From an uncultured Porphyromonadaceae bacterium (GTDB taxonomy: Bacteria > Bacteroidota > Bacteroidia > Bacteroidales > Muribaculaceae), in assembly GCA_947575235.1 (NCBI GenBank), contig CANPMT010000010.1, positions 1 through 63,405 on the forward strand: DNA of 63,405 bases, given 5' to 3'. A program made the translations under genes and the position numbers. Below the pieces are notes generated by a model. It did not search any database, was not told the origin of the DNA, and was given only the letters and a program-made list of their open reading frames with translations. This document shows positions 1 to 7,555 of this stretch, piece after piece; position 1 is the stretch's first letter, and every line of letters starts with the position of its first letter.

Positions 1-1
1 C

Positions 2-229
2 GGCCTTATCAAGGCTCTTCAGGAGCGTCCTGACCTGCGCTATGTAAGCGACATCAAACCTGCCAAGGCTGAGGAGTTTGAGAAACTCTTCGGCGCAAGG
101 GTATTCTTCACTCCCAAGAAGATGGGTGCCCAGACAGCAGAAGCGAATTTCAATGCCGGTGTGGCTGCCGCCGAGCAGGTGATCGCCTATCTTAAAGATG
201 GGTGGAATAAGTTCCAGGTAAATAAATAA
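2..229 (+). CDS. serA: 3-phosphoglycerate dehydrogenase, C-terminal fragment
   Basis: The window opens inside this gene. The frame from base 2 to the TAA at 227-229 gives the last 75 residues, ending FTPKKMGAQTAEANFNAGVAA then a short tail finishing in FQVNK. That ending is typical of the roughly 305-residue Bacteroidales D-3-phosphoglycerate dehydrogenase, which oxidises 3-phosphoglycerate to 3-phosphohydroxypyruvate in the first step of serine synthesis in the cytoplasm. The catalytic and NAD-binding parts lie upstream of the window, so the assignment rests on the tail plus context: a DUF1015 gene, usually found beside serC and serA in this order, lies nearby. A strong terminator follows. 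Another member of the D-2-hydroxyacid dehydrogenase family is possible but less likely. Confidence 0.75.
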   Translation, partial: GLIKALQERPDLRYVSDIKPAKAEEFEKLFGARVFFTPKKMGAQTAEANFNAGVAAAEQVIAYLKDGWNKFQVNK

Positions 230-247
230 GCCTGTTTCTACGTTATA

Positions 248-296
248 TAGTTCATGGGTGTGTGATTTGCGTCACTACCCATGAACTAATTTTTTT
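248..296 (+). terminator. Rho-independent terminator after serA
   Basis: The 12-nt arms TAGTTCATGGGT (248-259) and ACCCATGAACTA (277-288) are perfect complements. A further GTGA/TCAC pairing sits inside the loop, and a run of T follows at 290-296. It ends the serA transcript. Confidence 0.9.
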
Positions 297-303
297 AACC
301 ATC

Positions 304-334
304 ATCCCGGATAATCGAGTTTATCCGGGATTTT
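304..334 (+). promoter_or_regulatory. Second hairpin just upstream of the antiporter start
   Basis: ATCCCGGATAA (304-314) and TTATCCGGGAT (321-331) are perfect 11-nt arms with a 6-nt loop, followed by TTTT at 331-334. It starts only 7 nt after the serA terminator ends and finishes 8 nt before the nhaC ATG at 343. It could be a backup terminator or could hide the nhaC translation start. Confidence 0.6.
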
Positions 335-342
335 GATTGCCT

Positions 343-1635
343 ATGACTGATTTAAAAGTAAACATTTCAACAAAACGGGGACTGATGGCGGTCTCCCCTA
401 TCATTATTTTTCTTCTTGTCTATCTCGTGACGTCGCTTGTCATCGGCGACTTCTACAAGATGCCTATAAGTGTGGCTTTGCTTATTGCCTCCGTGTGGGC
501 AGCTTTCTCACTCAAAGATAGAACCATCACCCAGCGTATCGAGATATTCTCCAAGGGAGCCGGCTCGGAGAATGTCATGTATATGATATGGATCTTTATC
601 CTTGCCGGGGCTTTCGCAGCAATTGCAAAAAGTATCGGAGCAGTCGAGGCCACTGTTAGTGCGGCATTGTCGGTGCTTCCGGCATCCTTGATAGTGCCCG
701 GCCTGTTTGTGGCCACCTGTTTTATATCCATGGCGATAGGAAGCTCTGTCGGGACAGTGGTGGCCATTACACCCCTGGCGGTAGATATGGCGTCAAGCAC
801 AGGTGGAAATCTCCCCTTCTATGTCGCAATTGTGTTGGGAGGAGCTTTTTTCGGAGATAACCTCTCGTTCATATCTGACACTACTATCGCCGCTACACGG
901 TCGCAAGGCTGCGGTATGCGTCAGAAATTTCTGGCAAACGTATGGATTGTTGTTCCTGCCGCATTGTCAGCTCTGGTATTATATTGTATTGTGGCTCCCG
1001 ATATTGACATGATAGAGATAAGCCACGAAACGTCTGACTGGCTGATTGTCCCCTATCTTTTAGTGATTATTCTCGCGTTGGCAGGTATAAACGTGACCAT
1101 TGTGTTGCTTACCGGTATAATCTCCGCTATTGTTATGGGATTAATTTATGGATTCAATCTCATTGACCTCTTTACTATCGGAGGAGAGGGGATATCATCT
1201 GTCGGCGAACTGATTGTGATAACACTTCTTGCAGCCGGTATGCTCGGCATGATAAAGACTGCCGGTGGCATTGATTTCATTCTTAAGGTGGTGGGCCGCA
1301 ATATCAAATCCTCGCGTGGTGCTCAGATGAGTATAGCGTTGCTTGTAGGTATAGTGAATCTCTGCACGGCAAATAATACGGTGGCTATAATCACAGTGGG
1401 CTCTCTCGCAAAAAAAATCTCAACCCATTATAACGTCACACCCAGGAAATCCGCGTCATTGCTCGATACAGGGTCATGTATTGTGCAGGCCTTGATTCCA
1501 TATGGAGCGCAGACTCTTATGGCGGCCTCGTTGGCCGGGATATCGCCGGTGGCACCATGGCCATATCTCTTTTATCCTCAGCTTCTGATTCTGTTTCTGA
1601 TTATCTCAATAATTGTGAAGGACAGGCGCAAATGA
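343..1635 (+). CDS. NhaC-family Na+/H+ antiporter
   Basis: An integral membrane protein of 430 residues with about eleven hydrophobic segments. Around residues 165-190 it carries GGAFFGDNLSFISDTTIAA, the signature of the NhaC family of Na+/H+ antiporters (relatives exchange malate/lactate or other substrates). It probably uses the proton gradient to expel sodium, supporting pH and ion balance, though its substrate is not proven by sequence. I chose the ATG at 343; a TTG two codons upstream (337) would add only Met-Pro and would run closer to the hairpin at 304-334. No obvious partner gene: serA upstream ends in a terminator and the next gene is convergent. Confidence 0.85.
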   Translation: MTDLKVNISTKRGLMAVSPIIIFLLVYLVTSLVIGDFYKMPISVALLIASVWAAFSLKDRTITQRIEIFSKGAGSENVMYMIWIFILAGAFAAIAKSIGAVEATVSAALSVLPASLIVPGLFVATCFISMAIGSSVGTVVAITPLAVDMASSTGGNLPFYVAIVLGGAFFGDNLSFISDTTIAATRSQGCGMRQKFLANVWIVVPAALSALVLYCIVAPDIDMIEISHETSDWLIVPYLLVIILALAGINVTIVLLTGIISAIVMGLIYGFNLIDLFTIGGEGISSVGELIVITLLAAGMLGMIKTAGGIDFILKVVGRNIKSSRGAQMSIALLVGIVNLCTANNTVAIITVGSLAKKISTHYNVTPRKSASLLDTGSCIVQALIPYGAQTLMAASLAGISPVAPWPYLFYPQLLILFLIISIIVKDRRK

Positions 1636-1643
1636 CAATACGG

Positions 1644-1691
1644 CATAAAAAAAGACTGACAGGATACATCCATTGTCAGTCTTTTTTTATG
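1644..1691. terminator. Bidirectional terminator between convergent genes
   Basis: Perfect 18-nt inverted repeat, 1644-1661 against 1674-1691, with A-runs on one side and T-runs on the other (core AGACTGACA/TGTCAGTCT). It serves the antiporter on + and the lipoprotein gene on -. Confidence 0.9.
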
Positions 1692-1706
1692 TCGTAACGT
1701 TGATGA

Positions 1707-2177
1707 TTACTTGTCAGGCTGCATTCTTACAGTGAGCGTATATGTGCCGATTTCCGGGGCACCCTCAGGGAGGTCTTCTGCATCCTCAACAATCACGATA
1801 GGGAATTCCAAGGCAGCGTTGCTGATGCTCTTATCTACCTGAAGAACTGTGGCAGCTATAGAGATGGTGTGTGTTTTGGCAGAAAGCACTTCAGTAGGAA
1901 TGGCGCAGCTGAAAGGAGCGGCCAACGAACCGAACAGAGGAGCGCCATCGAGGAAGTATCTCACACCGGTGACAGTGGCAGCTTGGTCAGTGAGAGAGGT
2001 TACAGTAACTGCGTCGATGTTGGCTTCATCCCCTTGCACTGCGTAGAAGGTGTTGTCAAGCTGTGTTACGCCGCTCAATGTGATTTTGAAATCAACTTCA
2101 GCCAGATCATCATGGTTGTCGCATGAAGCTAAGAGAGCCAGCGGCAACAAAAACAGAAGGTAAAATAACTTTTTCAT
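1707..2177 (-). CDS. Small secreted lipoprotein of unknown function
   Basis: 156 residues. The N-terminus is a classic lipoprotein signal: MKK, a hydrophobic stretch, then LLASC with the lipidated Cys at residue 19. The mature end starts CDNHDDLAEVD; acidic residues just after the Cys resemble the Bacteroidota lipoprotein export signal, so surface exposure is plausible. The rest looks beta-rich (alternating hydrophobics, phrases such as VTVTSLTDQAATVTGVRYFL) and may be a single Ig-like or DUF-type sandwich; I do not recognise the family. It is followed on the same strand upstream by a small membrane protein gene about 33 nt away, with which it probably shares a transcript. Confidence 0.75.
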   Translation of the reverse strand: MKKLFYLLFLLPLALLASCDNHDDLAEVDFKITLSGVTQLDNTFYAVQGDEANIDAVTVTSLTDQAATVTGVRYFLDGAPLFGSLAAPFSCAIPTEVLSAKTHTISIAATVLQVDKSISNAALEFPIVIVEDAEDLPEGAPEIGTYTLTVRMQPDK

Positions 2178-2210
2178 AGTTTACTAATTGAATGTATTGA
2201 TTTTTGAACT

Positions 2211-2408
2211 TTAGTTATGTATCAGCCAGCAGTGGTGGAGAGAGAAGTAATAGAAGATGCTTCCGAGGCAAATCACCCCTATTCCCAAACCGATCATCCA
2301 GCTTATAGGGATGCAGATGCCAACTATTGAGCAGGCCAGTCCGAGAATCATAACGATGATTGCGAAGAGATGGCTTGACCTGGATTTCTTTTCATAGTGG
2401 TGCGACAT
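2211..2408 (-). CDS. Small two-helix membrane protein
   Basis: 65 residues: a basic, polar N-terminus (MSHHYEKKSRSS), then two hydrophobic segments around residues 13-33 and 37-56, and a short tail with two His and a Cys. The topology is a helical hairpin in the inner membrane. Glycine-rich helices (GLGIGVICLG) suggest packing with itself or a partner. No family recognised. It is read as real because it fills a gap in the same orientation and phase with the lipoprotein gene 33 nt downstream, and its composition fits a membrane protein rather than random translation. Function unknown. Confidence 0.55.
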   Translation of the reverse strand: MSHHYEKKSRSSHLFAIIVMILGLACSIVGICIPISWMIGLGIGVICLGSIFYYFSLHHCWLIHN

Positions 2409-2444
2409 AGCATTGAATGTTTTGATGTGAATGTTTTCAAGTTA

Positions 2445-2473
2445 AAGGAGCGCATGACTGTCAGCGTCTCCTT
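2445..2473 (-). other. Hairpin upstream of the small membrane gene
   Basis: AAGGAGCGC (2445-2453) pairs with GCG-t-CTCCTT (2464-2473) around a 10-nt loop. It lies 37 nt upstream of the minus-strand start at 2408 and lacks a T tail, so it is more likely a leader structure than a terminator. Confidence 0.4.
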
Positions 2474-2522
2474 GCTATATTAACGAATTAAAAGGGATAA
2501 GGTTGAGAGTGTCGCAAATAAA

Positions 2523-2560
2523 AACATCCGGCTGAACGATTCACTGTTCAACCGGATGTT
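2523..2560 (-). terminator. Terminator of the fur-DUF1015 transcript
   Basis: 15-nt arms 2523-2537 and 2546-2560 (core AACATCCGG/CCGGATGTT, one mismatch). On the minus strand the hairpin runs into TTTTTATTTG. It lies 39 nt past the DUF1015 stop. Confidence 0.85.
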
Positions 2561-2570
2561 ATTTTATTTT

Positions 2571-2592
2571 AGAAACTGTTTAAACAGTTCCT
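2571..2592. repeat. AGAAACTGTTT palindrome, copy 1
   Basis: AGAAACTGTTT (2571-2581) is followed directly by its near-perfect reverse complement AAACAGTTCCT (2582-2592, one mismatch). It sits 7 nt from the DUF1015 stop codon. Related copies occur at 34498-34531 and 40728-40749. Confidence 0.6.
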
Positions 2593-2598
2593 TAGAAT

Positions 2599-3843
2599 TT
2601 AATCAAGTTTGTGGATTACAAGGCCGGAACGCAATTTCGGTTCAAACCAGGTGGTTTTCGGGGGCATGATATTCCCTGAGTCGGCTATAGCAATCAGCTG
2701 GTCCATGGTGACGGGATAGAGAGCGAGGGCCATTTTCATCTCGCCGCTGTCAACTCTTCTCTTCAGCTCGCCGAGACCTCGGATACCACCTACAAAGTCG
2801 ATACGCTTGTCGCTTCTGAGGTCGGTTATGCCGAGTATATCACGGAGAATGAGGTCGGAAGAAACAGTCACATCCAGTACTCCGATTGGATCCTTGTCGT
2901 CATAAGTACCCTCCTTTGCAGTGAGGGAATACCATTTCCCGTCAAGATAGAGAGAGAAGTTATGAAGCGCTGCGGGACGGTAGATCTCCTCACCCTTCTC
3001 CTCAACGATGAAATTCTCAGCGAGTTTCGCAAGGAATTCATCAGACGAAAGACCATTGAGATCCTTCACGACACGGTTGTAGTCGATAATCTTAAGATGA
3101 GATGAAGGGAATGCAACGGCCATGAAGTAGTTATATTCCTCATCACCCTTATGGTTGGGATTGAGACGGGCTTTCTCAGCACCTACAAGAGCGGCAGCAG
3201 CTGAACGGTGGTGACCGTCGGCTATGTAAAGATGAGGAATCTTAGCAAACTCTTCAGTAATGCGAGTGATAGTCTCCTGGTCATCGATAGTCCATAGAGT
3301 ATGTCCGAACCCGTCAGGTGCAACAAAGTCATATTCAGGCTCCTTGGCAGTGACAGTGCGAATAATCTCCTCGAGCTTCTCATTATCGGGGAAAGCGAAG
3401 AATACCGGCTCGATGTTGGCATTGTTCACTCTGACATGCTTCATGCGGTCCTCCTCCTTGTCGCGGCGGGTGAGCTCATGTTTCTTGATTCTACCCTCGA
3501 TATAGTCGTTGACCCAGGCGGCTACCACAAAGCCATACTGTGTGCGGCCGTCCATAGTCTGTGCATATATATAATACTTCTCCTCGTCGTCTTGAACGAG
3601 CCATCCCTTCTCCTGGAATTTCTTGAAGTTCTCTACAGCCTTGTCGTAAACCTGTGCGTCATGTTCGTCGAATCCGGGAGCGAAGTCGATTTCCGGTTTG
3701 ATGATGTGATAAAGCGACTTCTCGTTTCCTTCAGCCTCCTCACGAGCCTCCTGGCTGTTGAGTACGTCATACGGGCGTGACACAACTTGCTCTACAATCT
3801 CGCGTGGGGGACGCACCCCTTTGAAAGGTTTTACTTTTGCCAT
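2599..3843 (-). CDS. DUF1015 family protein, serine-metabolism neighbour
   Basis: 414 residues from the ATG at 3843, starting MAKVKPFKGVRPP, which matches how this family begins; the open frame extends 30 codons further to 3933 but that stretch overlaps the fur gene and reads as non-family sequence. The conserved IADGHHRSAAA motif near the middle is the hallmark of DUF1015 (COG4198). The biochemical role is not established to my knowledge; the motif recalls the ParB-like fold, whose members include free serine kinases, so an enzyme acting on serine or phosphoserine is an inference. The gene is commonly next to serA/serC in Bacteroidales, and serA is present here 2.4 kb away. It lies 19 nt downstream of fur and is probably cotranscribed with it. 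Confidence 0.85.
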   Translation of the reverse strand: MAKVKPFKGVRPPREIVEQVVSRPYDVLNSQEAREEAEGNEKSLYHIIKPEIDFAPGFDEHDAQVYDKAVENFKKFQEKGWLVQDDEEKYYIYAQTMDGRTQYGFVVAAWVNDYIEGRIKKHELTRRDKEEDRMKHVRVNNANIEPVFFAFPDNEKLEEIIRTVTAKEPEYDFVAPDGFGHTLWTIDDQETITRITEEFAKIPHLYIADGHHRSAAAALVGAEKARLNPNHKGDEEYNYFMAVAFPSSHLKIIDYNRVVKDLNGLSSDEFLAKLAENFIVEEKGEEIYRPAALHNFSLYLDGKWYSLTAKEGTYDDKDPIGVLDVTVSSDLILRDILGITDLRSDKRIDFVGGIRGLGELKRRVDSGEMKMALALYPVTMDQLIAIADSGNIMPPKTTWFEPKLRSGLVIHKLD

Positions 3844-3862
3844 GGTGTTAAATTTTAGTTTA

Positions 3863-4324
3863 TTATTGGTTTTGCCGGTTTTCGTTGTTTTTACGGCATT
3901 TCTCACATATTCCATATATGCAGGTCGAGACATAGGCCGGTGTGAAATGCTTGAATTTCATTTCCGACAGACGGGAATCTATCTCCACCAGGTCAATCTC
4001 GTTGATCTCTCCGCATTGTGTGCACACAAGATGGCTATGCGACTGCTCAGCCCTCTCATATCGCGCCTGATGCGTGTCAAAAAGGAGCTTTCTCACAACA
4101 CCACTCGCGCACAATAGCTCAAGGGTGCTGTAGATTGTGGCCCTGCTCACATGGTAGCTTTCACTCTCAAGCTTGTTATAGAGGAGATCAACGTCGAAAT
4201 GCCCTTTACAATCAAGCACACATTTCAGTATCTCAAATCGCTCCGGAGTTTTCCGAAGGCGTTTTGTGGTAAGGAATGCCGTGAATTTCTCCACTTCTGC
4301 TTTTAGATTGATTGTTGTTTTCAT
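3863..4324 (-). CDS. Fur/PerR-family metal-dependent repressor
   Basis: 153 residues. N-terminal winged helix (about 1-85, with recognition-helix text VSRATIYSTLELL) and C-terminal dimerisation domain with metal ligands: HSHLVC...C with Cys101 and Cys104, and Cys140 and Cys143, the structural zinc pairs of the family. It represses genes when loaded with iron, or senses peroxide if it is the PerR type. The rubredoxin gene divergent from it and FeoAB elsewhere in the window fit either iron or oxidative-stress control; sequence alone does not decide between Fur and PerR. It has its own promoter at 4380-4411, and inverted repeats in the shared intergenic region may be its operators. Confidence 0.88.
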   Translation of the reverse strand: MKTTINLKAEVEKFTAFLTTKRLRKTPERFEILKCVLDCKGHFDVDLLYNKLESESYHVSRATIYSTLELLCASGVVRKLLFDTHQARYERAEQSHSHLVCTQCGEINEIDLVEIDSRLSEMKFKHFTPAYVSTCIYGICEKCRKNNENRQNQ

Positions 4325-4379
4325 TAAACAAGCTCAATTGTGAAAGCCGCACATGATTGTGTGGCTGCTGAGAGATATG

Positions 4380-4411
4380 CAAAGTTAGTCAGGGCAATTG
4401 ATATAACCAAA
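4380..4411 (-). promoter_or_regulatory. Promoter of fur
   Basis: Read on the minus strand: TTTG (4411-4408), 20 nt, TAACTTTG (4387-4380). This is an exact match to the Bacteroidota primary-sigma consensus. The start of transcription would fall about 50 nt before the fur ATG. Confidence 0.8.
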
Positions 4412-4433
4412 TTTATAGGTAAAAACTTTACAT

Positions 4434-4498
4434 CCCCCTAAACCTACAGGGGGGCGGAATGTTATAATAGATGGATAGGATAATTAATCATCTTATCC
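4434..4498. promoter_or_regulatory. Candidate operators between fur and rubredoxin
   Basis: Two inverted repeats in the 204-bp divergent gap: CCCCCT (4434-4439) with AGGGGG (4448-4453), and GGATAA (4478-4483) with TTATCC (4493-4498). The second encloses GATAATTAATCATC-like sequence that resembles half of a Fur box. I infer regulator binding; no promoter consensus for the rubredoxin gene was found here. Confidence 0.35.
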
Positions 4499-4528
4499 CG
4501 TTTTTATAATCCAAAAATAAATAATGAT

Positions 4529-4696
4529 ATGAAAAAGTACAGATGTGAAGTATGCGACTGGATTTATGATCCCGCTGTAGGCGATCCCGAAGGTGGTATC
4601 GCCCCCGGAACCGCGTTCGAGGATATACCCAATGATTGGGTATGCCCTATCTGTGGAGTCGGTAAAGAAGACTTCGTAGAGGAACCGGAGGATTAA
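4529..4696 (+). CDS. Rubredoxin
   Basis: 55 residues, [15 protein letters not shown] to the TAA at 4694-4696. Cys6-x2-Cys9 and Cys39-x2-Cys42 (VCPICG) bind a single iron, and the conserved Tyr, Trp and [11 protein letters not shown] surroundings are those of a standard one-iron rubredoxin. It carries single electrons in the cytoplasm, in anaerobes mostly to rubrerythrin or superoxide/oxygen-detoxifying enzymes. It is divergent from a Fur/PerR regulator, which suggests control by iron or peroxide. Length and motif spacing are normal for the family. A strong terminator follows, so it is transcribed alone. Confidence 0.96.
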   Translation: MKKYRCEVCDWIYDPAVGDPEGGIAPGTAFEDIPNDWVCPICGVGKEDFVEEPED

Positions 4697-4713
4697 TTCC
4701 AACAGCTCAAGAG

Positions 4714-4751
4714 GCCGGCCAATCCGTCAGATGCGGATTGGCCGGCTTTTT
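4714..4751 (+). terminator. Terminator of rubredoxin
   Basis: GCCGGCCAATCCG (4714-4726) pairs perfectly with CGGATTGGCCGGC (4734-4746), followed by TTTTT. Confidence 0.92.
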
Positions 4752-4773
4752 CATGTGAATTGGCCTGCTTCTT

Positions 4774-4805
4774 TTTGGCGCTTTTAAAGAATTGTATTAA
4801 TTTTG
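4774..4805 (+). promoter_or_regulatory. Promoter of the EamA-phosphatase operon
   Basis: TTTG (4774-4777), 20 nt, TAATTTTG (4798-4805): an exact Bacteroidota primary-sigma consensus. The leader to the ATG at 4879 is about 69 nt. Confidence 0.8.
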
Positions 4806-4878
4806 CCCTATGAACTAACCTCTCTCTAATAGTAAATTTACAGAGGATTTACATCCCGTTAGACTTTAAAATCTTTTT

Positions 4879-5808
4879 ATGCTTAAGTTTGGCCGTTCTT
4901 CCGGAGGAAACGCTTATACCTTGATGCTCGCTCATCTTGGTGCGTTGTTAGTTGTAATAGCCTGGGGTTGCTCCTTCCTGAGCACCAAGGTTCTTATGAT
5001 TGATGGTGGGTTCACACCTATTGAAATGTATGTATACCGTTTCGCATTGGCCTATCTGATATTGTTGGTCTTCACATTCAAGAAGATTATGGCCAACAGC
5101 TGGCGTGATGAATTGCTTTTCCTGGTGTGTGGCTTATGTGCCGGTTCCCTATATTTCATAACTGAAAACTATGCCCTCATACATACTTCAACCGGTAATG
5201 TTTCTCTTCTCGCCTCCATCTCCCCTATCTTCACTACTGTGCTTGTGTCGGTGATATTCAAGGCCCGGCTCAATCCGGGTGTGATAATAGGCTCCACAGT
5301 GGCCTTTATCGGCGTGGGTTGCGTAATATTCAGTCATGGCGAGGGGTTTGTCATAAAACCGAAAGGTGATTTGCTCGCGCTCAGCGCAGCCTTGTCATGG
5401 GCTATATACACTTTGGTTGTGAAACGCCTTATCCCCTTCTATAATTCCTTCTTCATTACAAGGAAACTCTTCTTCTATGGAGTGCTGACCGCACTCCCTC
5501 TATTGTTTGCTCAGGACGAACCATACCATCTTGCCCTTCTGTTTGATTTATCAAATATTCAGTATGCAGCAAACATCCTTTTCCTCGTCCTTATTTGTTC
5601 TATAGGTGCATACCTTGTCTGGAATGAGGCTATGAAGGCTCTCGGTCCGGTGACATCAAACAATTATCTCTATCTCCAGCCGATTGTCACTATGATTGCG
5701 GCATATCTGCTGCTTGACGAGAGGATTTATCCGTTGGGATATCTCGGATGTCTGCTTGTAATCGGAGGCCTGGTGATTTCAGATAAATTAAAGTGGAAAT
5801 CTAAATAA
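4879..5808 (+). CDS. EamA/DMT-family exporter
   Basis: 309 residues with ten hydrophobic helices arranged as two EamA repeats (about 20-150 and 165-300). Typical phrases include LLVVIAWGCSFLSTKVL in helix 1 and ALGPVTSNNYLYLQP near the start of the last helices. Family members of the drug/metabolite transporter superfamily export amino acids, nucleotides or other small metabolites across the inner membrane; the substrate cannot be read from sequence. It starts an operon, 13 nt ahead of an inositol-phosphatase-like gene, which may mean the phosphatase makes or removes the exported compound. Confidence 0.88.
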   Translation: MLKFGRSSGGNAYTLMLAHLGALLVVIAWGCSFLSTKVLMIDGGFTPIEMYVYRFALAYLILLVFTFKKIMANSWRDELLFLVCGLCAGSLYFITENYALIHTSTGNVSLLASISPIFTTVLVSVIFKARLNPGVIIGSTVAFIGVGCVIFSHGEGFVIKPKGDLLALSAALSWAIYTLVVKRLIPFYNSFFITRKLFFYGVLTALPLLFAQDEPYHLALLFDLSNIQYAANILFLVLICSIGAYLVWNEAMKALGPVTSNNYLYLQPIVTMIAAYLLLDERIYPLGYLGCLLVIGGLVISDKLKWKSK

Positions 5809-5821
5809 GAATTTTTAACTG

Positions 5822-6616
5822 ATGAAAGATTATTTCAATTATCTTGAGGCAGCTCAGGAGATGGCGAGATTGGCGGGTGAGGTACACCTGTCATATTTCA
5901 GGACCGACAGACTGGATCTACACACCAAACTTAACGTAAGTGACGTTGTGACAGCAGCCGATAAGGAGGCGGAAAGAGTTATATTGTCTTACATTCATGA
6001 CCATTTTCCCGGACATGGAATCATTGCCGAGGAGTCAGGGTCAGAATGTGAGGATGCTGAATGGCGTTGGATTATTGATCCCCTCGACGGCACCACAAAT
6101 TTCAGTCAGGGCCTACCGGTGTTCAGTGTCTCCATAGCGTTGCAACATAATAAGGAGACGGTAGTTGGAGTGGTATTCGCACCATATCTCAGGGAGATGT
6201 TTCATGCGGTAAAGGATTGCGGTGCGTTTCTGAACGGGAAGGAGATTCATTGCTCTGACAAGAAGTCAATTGCGGAATCAGTTGTGGCTACCGGCATACC
6301 CTACGACAAAAGGGAGAATCCTGATAACAATGTGGCGGAGGTGACAAGAGTGGCGGTAAACGTCAGAGGTCTCAGAAGACTCGGTTCCGCTGCCATCGAC
6401 CTTTCATATGTGGCGGCCGGATTCCTTGACGCATATTGGGAACTCAACCTTAAACACTGGGATGTGGCCTCAGGCTCTCTCATAGCCTCTGAAGCCGGAG
6501 CCTCTTTGGTGCCGATAAGGGAGAACAGAAATCATTCGATACTCTGTGCCACCCCCGGAGTGTTCCGGCAGATGCTTGAGCTTCTTCTGACTCCAGATAT
6601 AAAACCATCACATTAA
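5822..6616 (+). CDS. Inositol monophosphatase-family phosphatase
   Basis: 264 residues of the Mg2+-dependent, Li+-sensitive phosphatase family. Metal ligands are visible: Glu70 in IIAEESG, Asp86 and Asp89 in WIIDPLDGTTNF, and Asp214 in KHWDVASGSLIASEAGA. Length is normal. Substrates across the family include inositol-1-phosphate, 3'-phosphoadenosine 5'-phosphate and fructose-1,6-bisphosphate; the sequence is closer to the SuhB/IMPase type than CysQ, but I would not name a substrate. It is the second gene of the operon led by the EamA exporter and is followed by a bidirectional terminator. Confidence 0.9.
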   Translation: MKDYFNYLEAAQEMARLAGEVHLSYFRTDRLDLHTKLNVSDVVTAADKEAERVILSYIHDHFPGHGIIAEESGSECEDAEWRWIIDPLDGTTNFSQGLPVFSVSIALQHNKETVVGVVFAPYLREMFHAVKDCGAFLNGKEIHCSDKKSIAESVVATGIPYDKRENPDNNVAEVTRVAVNVRGLRRLGSAAIDLSYVAAGFLDAYWELNLKHWDVASGSLIASEAGASLVPIRENRNHSILCATPGVFRQMLELLLTPDIKPSH

Positions 6617-6622
6617 TCAACG

Positions 6623-6661
6623 AAAAAAAGAGCTTCCGTCTTCTCGATGGAAGCTCTTTCT
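6623..6661. terminator. Bidirectional terminator
   Basis: AAAGAGCTTCC (6627-6637) and GGAAGCTCTTT (6649-6659), flanked by an A-run upstream and T-rich sequence downstream. It separates the phosphatase (+) from the AraC gene (-). Confidence 0.88.
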
Positions 6662-6681
6662 TTGAATGTGTCTGGGGTATG

Positions 6682-7554
6682 TCAGCTGTTTCTGAATTCT
6701 TTGGGCGACATCCCCATTTTCTTTTTGAAATACTTCCCGAAAAATGACTGGGAAGGGAAATTGAGTTCATCTGATATCTGCTGAATGCTGAGGTTGGTTG
6801 ATTTCAGAAGTACCTTAGCTTCAAGAATTACGTAACGCTCAATCCATTCTACGGCTGAACAGCCTGTGAGTGCCTTCATGGTTCGAGACAGATGTTTTGA
6901 TGTGATTTCAAGTTTTTTAGCGTAGAAATCAAGAAATCTCTCCTCTTTGAAATGCTGTTGTACAAGACTTATGAATCTGTCGGGGATACGGTTGTTTGCT
7001 ATCGGGAACTCCTCTGTGAGTTTCCGGTAGCATTTTGAACCTGTCGCATAGAAGAACGACGACATGGAGAGCACAAGCGCCTGATAATTATAAGGGTTTC
7101 TTACATCATCCGATATGCTCTTCATGAGTTCATACTGGCGGTTGAAATCATCAACCAGATCCGGATCAACCGAAACTACTTCAAATCTCGTGGCCGGAGC
7201 ATAATAACGGCAATCCTTAAGCATAAGAAACAGGTTCTCGGTAAAGCGTTTCGACATTACCACAAAGGCTGCGTCAAAATCATCGCTCACATGTTTCACC
7301 TGTATTATATGGTCGCGGTGGATATTGACCATTGCCGGCGCTTCCACTTTGTGTTGGATAAGATTGATGTCGACGTAACACCATCCCCTCCTTATAAATA
7401 CTGAAACAGATGAGGAGAATTTCACGGGGTCACTCACCCCTGCTAAAAGAGTCCTGTTAAGATGTGTGAGAATCCAGCAGTCGGAAGAGAGAATGGTTGC
7501 CACATCCTCCGGCAGATTAAGGTCATATTTCAGCCCAAGGTCGGTCATAGGCAT
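6682..7554 (-). CDS. AraC-family transcriptional regulator
   Basis: 290 residues. The C-terminal 100 residues form the double helix-turn-helix of AraC/XylS proteins, with LEITSKHLSRTMKALTG and the second motif ISDELNFPSQSFFGKYFKKK ending in MGMSPKEFR. The N-terminal half (about 1-170) would be the ligand or cofactor-sensing domain; it is cupin-like in spacing but I cannot name the ligand. Two Met codons (residues 1 and 3) are both possible starts. The gene follows the nitroreductase with 1 nt between stop and start, so the regulator is the second gene of the transcript and may control its own operon. Confidence 0.9.
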   Translation of the reverse strand: MPMTDLGLKYDLNLPEDVATILSSDCWILTHLNRTLLAGVSDPVKFSSSVSVFIRRGWCYVDINLIQHKVEAPAMVNIHRDHIIQVKHVSDDFDAAFVVMSKRFTENLFLMLKDCRYYAPATRFEVVSVDPDLVDDFNRQYELMKSISDDVRNPYNYQALVLSMSSFFYATGSKCYRKLTEEFPIANNRIPDRFISLVQQHFKEERFLDFYAKKLEITSKHLSRTMKALTGCSAVEWIERYVILEAKVLLKSTNLSIQQISDELNFPSQSFFGKYFKKKMGMSPKEFRNS

Positions 7555-7555
7555 A

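Noticed and set aside
3844..3933. 30-codon N-terminal extension of the DUF1015 protein
   Set aside because: It overlaps the end of fur and does not resemble the family start; MAKVKPFKGVRPP at 3843 does.
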